From NCBI GenBank assembly GCA_009667805.1, contig CM019066.1:4650001-4714000 (forward strand): a DNA stretch of 64,000 bases, given 5' to 3'. The notes under the pieces were generated by a model that did not search any database, was not told where the DNA came from, and saw only the letters and a list, made by a program, of their open reading frames with translations. Positions within the stretch are counted from its first letter, which is position 1. Every line of letters starts with the position of its first letter. This document shows, in pieces, positions 60,045 through 64,000 of this stretch. The stretch comes from Leptobrachium leishanense (lineage: Eukaryota > Chordata > Amphibia > Anura > Megophryidae). Both the position numbers and the translations under genes were made by a program.

Positions 60045-60247
60045 GGTTGGGTGGAGTAGAGGTAACATCACTGCTCTGCATGGAGAGAACCCGTGGAGTC
60101 ATGGGTTCGATCCCGACGAGCGCCTATCCAGTAAGTGTCCTTGGGCAAGACACTTAACGGTACATACTCGCCACCCAGGACATACTTGAAAATGAGAGAA
60201 ATCTCAATGTATCCTTCCTGGTAAAATACTTTCTCAAAAAAAAAAAC
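60045..60247 (+). mobile_element. tRNA-derived SINE, copy 2
   Basis: B box 'gggttcgatccc' at about 60104-60115, central 'gtccttgggcaagacact', 3' 'tatccttcctggtaaaat' and a 13-base A-rich tail. It does not fold into a complete tRNA and continues well past tRNA length, so it is a SINE and not a tRNA gene. Confidence 0.75.
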
Positions 60248-61113
60248 GTGTGAGCATCTACTAATAAATTGTAAGACGCTGAAAAGGTGAAGCAAGGAAG
60301 CACATCATCAGGAGGTTAATCTTGACATGGGTAAACTGGACATGGACCATTGAGTTTTGTGGGATAGCTCCGATGAGATGTGGTCGCGTTTGTACCACAG
60401 AAAAGAAAAGGCCATTTCTACAGAAAATATTTCTTTGAAAAGTGTTCCTTTCCCGTGAGATAGCATGGCATTAATCACAAGGAGCAGTGGTGTAAAATAT
60501 AGCTCCTTTCCAAATAATTTTTTGCCACTCTGTAATTGTGATGAATGGTTGTGCTCTAGAAGAGATAATGCACAATTCGATCATCATCAATCACAACAAA
60601 AAGAAAGATCGCACAAGTTTGCGAATGCTTAAAGACCATTTAACTGTCTGAAATTCCAACCACCGATCCTTACATAGCGTGGGCATTTTAGGTAGTGCTC
60701 TCATATTTAATCTTACCCTTTTTGGAGGCAAATGAAGAAAAGAAAAGATCTATAAATATTTCCAGCATTCGATTTTCTGCTACAATAAATTCAGAGTAAT
60801 TATGTTTGATAAAAAAAAGTACATATTAACGTTAGAATCAAGAATGAACAAATAATTATAATGTATTCAATCGTATTCCTGTGTACTGCACTTCGTGTAA
60901 ACCACCTATGGCTTTAATGGCCAGTGTTATTTGCTTTTGATATTATTTCATAAGGTTATGAAGAGTGGGTTTTCCAGCAGTTACTGCAGATTGTAATTTT
61001 TCAGAACTTTTTAGCATTAAAATATGCTTCTTCGGGCTTTCTACTGGTCCGCTTTTTTTCGAAACAGGATCATTTTTCCGTTTTCGGGTACGGCCAAATC
61101 TGTTCGAACAAAT
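60248..61113. other. No gene recognised
   Basis: Unique-looking AT-rich sequence. Confidence 0.35.
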
Positions 61114-61121
61114 CCCTAGAT

Positions 61122-61253
61122 CAGGGCTGTCAAACTCCGACCCCTCAGATGTTTCTGTACTACAACTTCTATGATTCCCTGGCCACCTATTGCATTGAAT
61201 TCTGGGAATCGTAGAAGTCAACATCTGGGGGGGGCATGAGTCTGACACCCCTG
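61122..61253. mobile_element. 132-bp hAT MITE
   Basis: CAGGGCTGTCAAACTC to GAGTCTGACACCCCTG, with the perfect 8-bp duplication CCCTAGAT (61114-61121, 61254-61261). Confidence 0.88.
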
Positions 61254-61488
61254 CCCTAGATCTTTTGAAATAAATATTGGTCAAACCTTAATGAGCATGA
61301 ACATCCTGTTCATCAATTAGCTTTGCAATGGTCATCTAATCATTTTTGTTCACTTGGTTATGATAAGATATGCTTCTAATAAAAGTAATTCAACGACGAC
61401 TCTTGGTTTACAAATCTTTTTTTGGTTTATTGAACGCGTTGGATCGCCAAGTTTAACTCATTCTGCCGCTTTGTGCTACAATGTAACT

Positions 61489-61672
61489 CAGTGGTCCCCA
61501 ACCCAGGCCCTCAGGGCCCACTAACAGGCCAGGTTTGCCAGATATCTGAAGCACAGCACAGGTGTTATGATTTGCTGCTCAGTGATTGCAGGATTCAGTC
61601 TGCATTTCCCCAAGGTGATCTGCAAAATCTGGCCTGTTAGTGGGCCCTGAGGACCAGGGTTGGGGACCACTG
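61489..61672. mobile_element. 184-bp hAT MITE
   Basis: CAGTGGTCCCCAACCC to GGTTGGGGACCACTG, with the perfect 8-bp duplication ATGTAACT (61481-61488, 61673-61680). The subterminal regions are inverted as well ('gggcccactaacaggcc'). Confidence 0.9.
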
Positions 61673-61689
61673 ATGTAACTACATGACCC

Positions 61690-62033
61690 ACCATTGTGAC
61701 ATGTTAAAGAGCTAAACTGGCCGTCGCTGGAATCTAGACGCACGCTTCACCTTTCCAACCTGGGGTTTAAGAGATTTTCTGGGAAGCTACCACCCTACCT
61801 GAATAGGCCGCTTCCCCTAGCAGTTCCCTCATCCTATAACCTCCGATCCAGGAACGGCACCTTACTTGCAATACCACAATACAAAAAGAAAGTGGCTTGA
61901 TCCTCATTTTCCTACTGAGCACCACAATTATGGAATAACCTCCCAGACACCATCAAATCTTCCCCCAGTCTTAAGTCACTCAAGAGCTCCCTATTAACAT
62001 ACCTCAATACAGAATGCACCTGTAAACATGTAA
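61690..62033 (+). pseudogene. LINE RT C-terminal remnant (L2/CR1 group)
   Basis: The interrupted frame reads 'SGKLPPYLNR', 'YNLRSRNGTLL', then after stops 'APQLWNNLPDTIKSSPSLKS'. This is the conserved end of L2/CR1-type proteins. At least two stops are present. Confidence 0.55.
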
Positions 62034-62037
62034 CTTA

Positions 62038-62258
62038 CAGGGTAATTCAAAGAGATCCGAATTGCTTGGGAAAGGTAACCGAACGCTGAAAATCAGCGTT
62101 CGGTTACCTTTCCTAGCCATTCGGCTATCCAGAGAGCAGGCAATTCGCCAAATCCTTGCGAATTGCCTACACATACGGTGCCTGTTCGAGGGCAGTGAAA
62201 TCCCCATAAAAAAACCACTGCTTCGGCTATTCAGACAACACAAACCAGCAGTGAAAGG
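62038..62258. mobile_element. CAGGGTTATTC-family element, left part
   Basis: 'cagggtaattcaaagagatc' and the following 'aaaggtaaccgaac' hairpin match the left end of 44763-45639. The copia LTR at 62259 interrupts it. Confidence 0.6.
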
Positions 62259-62538
62259 TGTTGGTTATGTATGAAAGAGGCACTGGAGTCTTGTGAATCT
62301 GCAGTAGAGAACTTTACTTTGTGCATATAGCAATAAAACAACTTATAACAGATTAGTCACTGGATATATATCAGGATGCTTCATCATCACACAGCTAGAA
62401 AGGAAGAAGGAAGTAAAGCAGAGACAATAGAGACTTATTTCCTGTGAACATATACCAATGAGTTTAGAACACATTTAACCTGTACTAACAGCGCCACCTG
62501 CAGTCCATAGTATAATATATGCTGTTGTATCTCCAACA
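62259..62538 (-). repeat. 3' LTR of the copia element
   Basis: On the minus strand it begins TGTTGGAGATAC and ends ATAACCAACA (280 bp). It is preceded by the purine-rich 'gagaagggg' (62539-62547), the expected polypurine tract. Confidence 0.85.
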
Positions 62539-62563
62539 CCCCTTCTCAACAGCATGTGCATAA

Positions 62564-64000
62564 TCATACAACATTCAGCTTCTTTTGAAGAAAACAATAA
62601 CGTTCCTTTGGCAACGGTTTGGTGAGTGCATCTGCAGTCATCTCTTCTGATGGGCAATACTGAATATCGATAAGTCCTTGCTCTTGTGTGTCCCTGAGCA
62701 GATGATATTTTACGTCTATGTGCTTGGTTCTAGGGTTGATCCTTTCTGATTGTGTCAACTTTATACATCCCTGGTTGTCTTCAAAGATGGGTATCGGTTT
62801 AGACATATCCAGTCCATGTCTAATAGAAGTTGACGAATCCAAATTGCTTCTTGACATGCATGTGCTGCTGCTATGTATTCTGCTTCAGTTGAAGAGAGTG
62901 CAACAGTCGCTTGTTTTCGACTAGACCAGCTGATGGTTCCTTCTCCGTACTGGAAGATGTAACCAGTAGTAGATTTGCGGTCTGTGATATCTCCGGCCCA
63001 GTCAGCATCTACATATCCAATTAAGTTTGCATTGGGTGTTGCTGGCAGTCGCAGTTTCATATGAATTGTTCCTTTTAGATACTGTATCACCCTTTTTACG
63101 GCATTCCAATCACGTTGACAGGGTGTTGAAACTTTTCTACAGAGTATACTCAATGCTGCGGCAATGTCTGGTCTTGTCACAGTTGCAATGTATAACAATT
63201 TTCCAATTGCTTTGCGGTACTTCTCATTGTTAGGTAACAAGTTTTCCATTCCATTGTCTTTCTGATAAGCTGGTTCCATAGGCGTTTTCACCTCTTTTGC
63301 ATCTTGCATGTGAAACTCTGCTAGAATATCTGTAATTTTCTGACTTTGGTGAAGAAGATAACTTCCGTCTTCTTCTTTCTCGATTTGGATTCCTAAATAG
63401 TGAGCAATGTTCCCAAGCTCTTTAATCTCAAAGTTTTGTTTCAATGTGCTAGTTATTTGATCATAATCCCCTTCTTGTTCAAAACAAATTATGATGTCAT
63501 CAACATAAATTAGTAGGTAGATCCATTTGTTGTCTTGATTCTTTGAATACAGGCATGGATCAGCGTTACTTCTTGAAAATCCTTCTGTTGTGAGTACTTC
63601 GTTCACTTTTTCATTCCACATTCTTGCTGCTTGTTTGAGACCATAGATGCTCTTTTGCAGTTTACACACAAGGTTCTGTCCTGTATTAAACCCTGGTGGC
63701 TGCTCCATGTAGAGTTCCTCTTTGATATCTCCATATAGAAAAGCTGTTTTGACATCCAGGTGCTTCACTTGCATTTGTTTTTCAGCTGCAATGCTGAGGA
63801 ATGTTCTAATGGTTGTGTGCTTTACCACTGGAGCAAATGTTTCATCATAATCTTCTCCATATTTCTGGGAATATCCCTTGGCGACTACTCTTGCCTTGTA
63901 TCTGTGAATGTTTCCTTCTGCGTCGTACTTCACTTTAAAAATCCATTTACTTCCTATAGTTTTGTGACCGGGAGGGAGCTCTGTGAGAGTCCAGGTTTCA
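62564..64000 (-). pseudogene. pol: Ty1/copia pol: reverse transcriptase and RNase H (partial)
   Basis: The frame is open from the window edge to 62761. It begins in the segment just before RT ('PPGHKTIGSKWIFKVKYD'), continues 'LDVKTAFLYGDIKEELYMEQ', and has YVDD at residues 143-146 counted from 63933. RNase H follows with 'VDADWAGD' and 'SSTEAEYIAA'. Near 62810-62817 a net one-base loss shifts the frame; the remainder ('EDNQGCIKLTQS...KHIDVKYH...TADALTKPLP') reads on to 62564 in another frame. In copia, integrase precedes RT, so gag, protease and integrase lie beyond the window. The element is otherwise well preserved. It would copy the element RNA in cytoplasmic particles, but the frameshift removes the C-terminal RNase H. 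Confidence 0.93.

Noticed and set aside
60048..60120. tRNA gene suggested by a B-box-like sequence
   Set aside because: No full cloverleaf was seen, and the homology between copies continues about 130 bp further with an A-rich tail, so it is a SINE.

Overview
The window contains no host gene that I can recognise. It is a dense, deeply nested set of transposable elements typical of a large animal genome. It holds Tc1/mariner, piggyBac, hAT and Harbinger-like DNA transposons, a PNMA-type Ty3/gypsy retrotransposon, a Ty1/copia element, CR1, L2 and L1 LINE pieces, and a tRNA-derived SINE. This mix, with LINE tails of the form 'gcgctatataaata...aataat', suggests a vertebrate and most likely an anuran amphibian. 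The species call is inference; no database was searched.

Region by region. 1-6400: five copies of a CpG-rich Harbinger-like MITE (one head-to-head pair, one tandem pair) plus a truncated sixth, short 'CAGGGTTATTC' MITEs, an 840-bp hAT element with a perfect 8-bp target duplication, and a broken Tc1 relic. 6640-12185: nested hAT elements that carry minisatellites, one of them (8560-11682) containing a TTAA-flanked piggyBac-type element. 12182-20592: a complete Ty3/gypsy element on the minus strand with two LTRs, a tRNA-Pro-type primer site, a PNMA-like gag, a -1 frameshift signal and a pol carrying two in-frame stops. 20991-22353: a possible solo LTR. 22743-26955: a 4-kb fold-back hAT-like element inside a MITE, with a Myb/SANT-like ORF remnant near its centre.

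28161-36005 is a nest: a TTAA-flanked element holds a CR1 LINE, and the CR1 holds a 5.2-kb piggyBac transposon whose 572-aa transposase is uninterrupted. 36106-38790 is an almost perfect large palindrome with an intact Tc1 transposon (340-aa DD34E transposase) exactly at its axis. 39500-40230 is an L1 3' end. 41893-43639, 49433-50846 and 54780-57024 are three related Ac-like hAT elements (TIR TAGGGATGAGC); one carries a 429-bp solo LTR. 52397-54215 holds a second CR1 copy, which preserves the unoccupied target of the piggyBac insertion, and an L2-type end. 57466-59997 holds two TTAA elements sharing one TTAA, the first with a near-identical 658-bp internal duplication. 61114-61680 holds two short hAT MITEs with perfect 8-bp duplications. 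62259-64000 is the 3' half of a copia element on the minus strand, running off the window.

The genes do not form a host pathway. Each coding region serves the mobility of its own element, and the non-autonomous elements presumably depend on transposases encoded elsewhere. The nesting gives a relative chronology of insertions.
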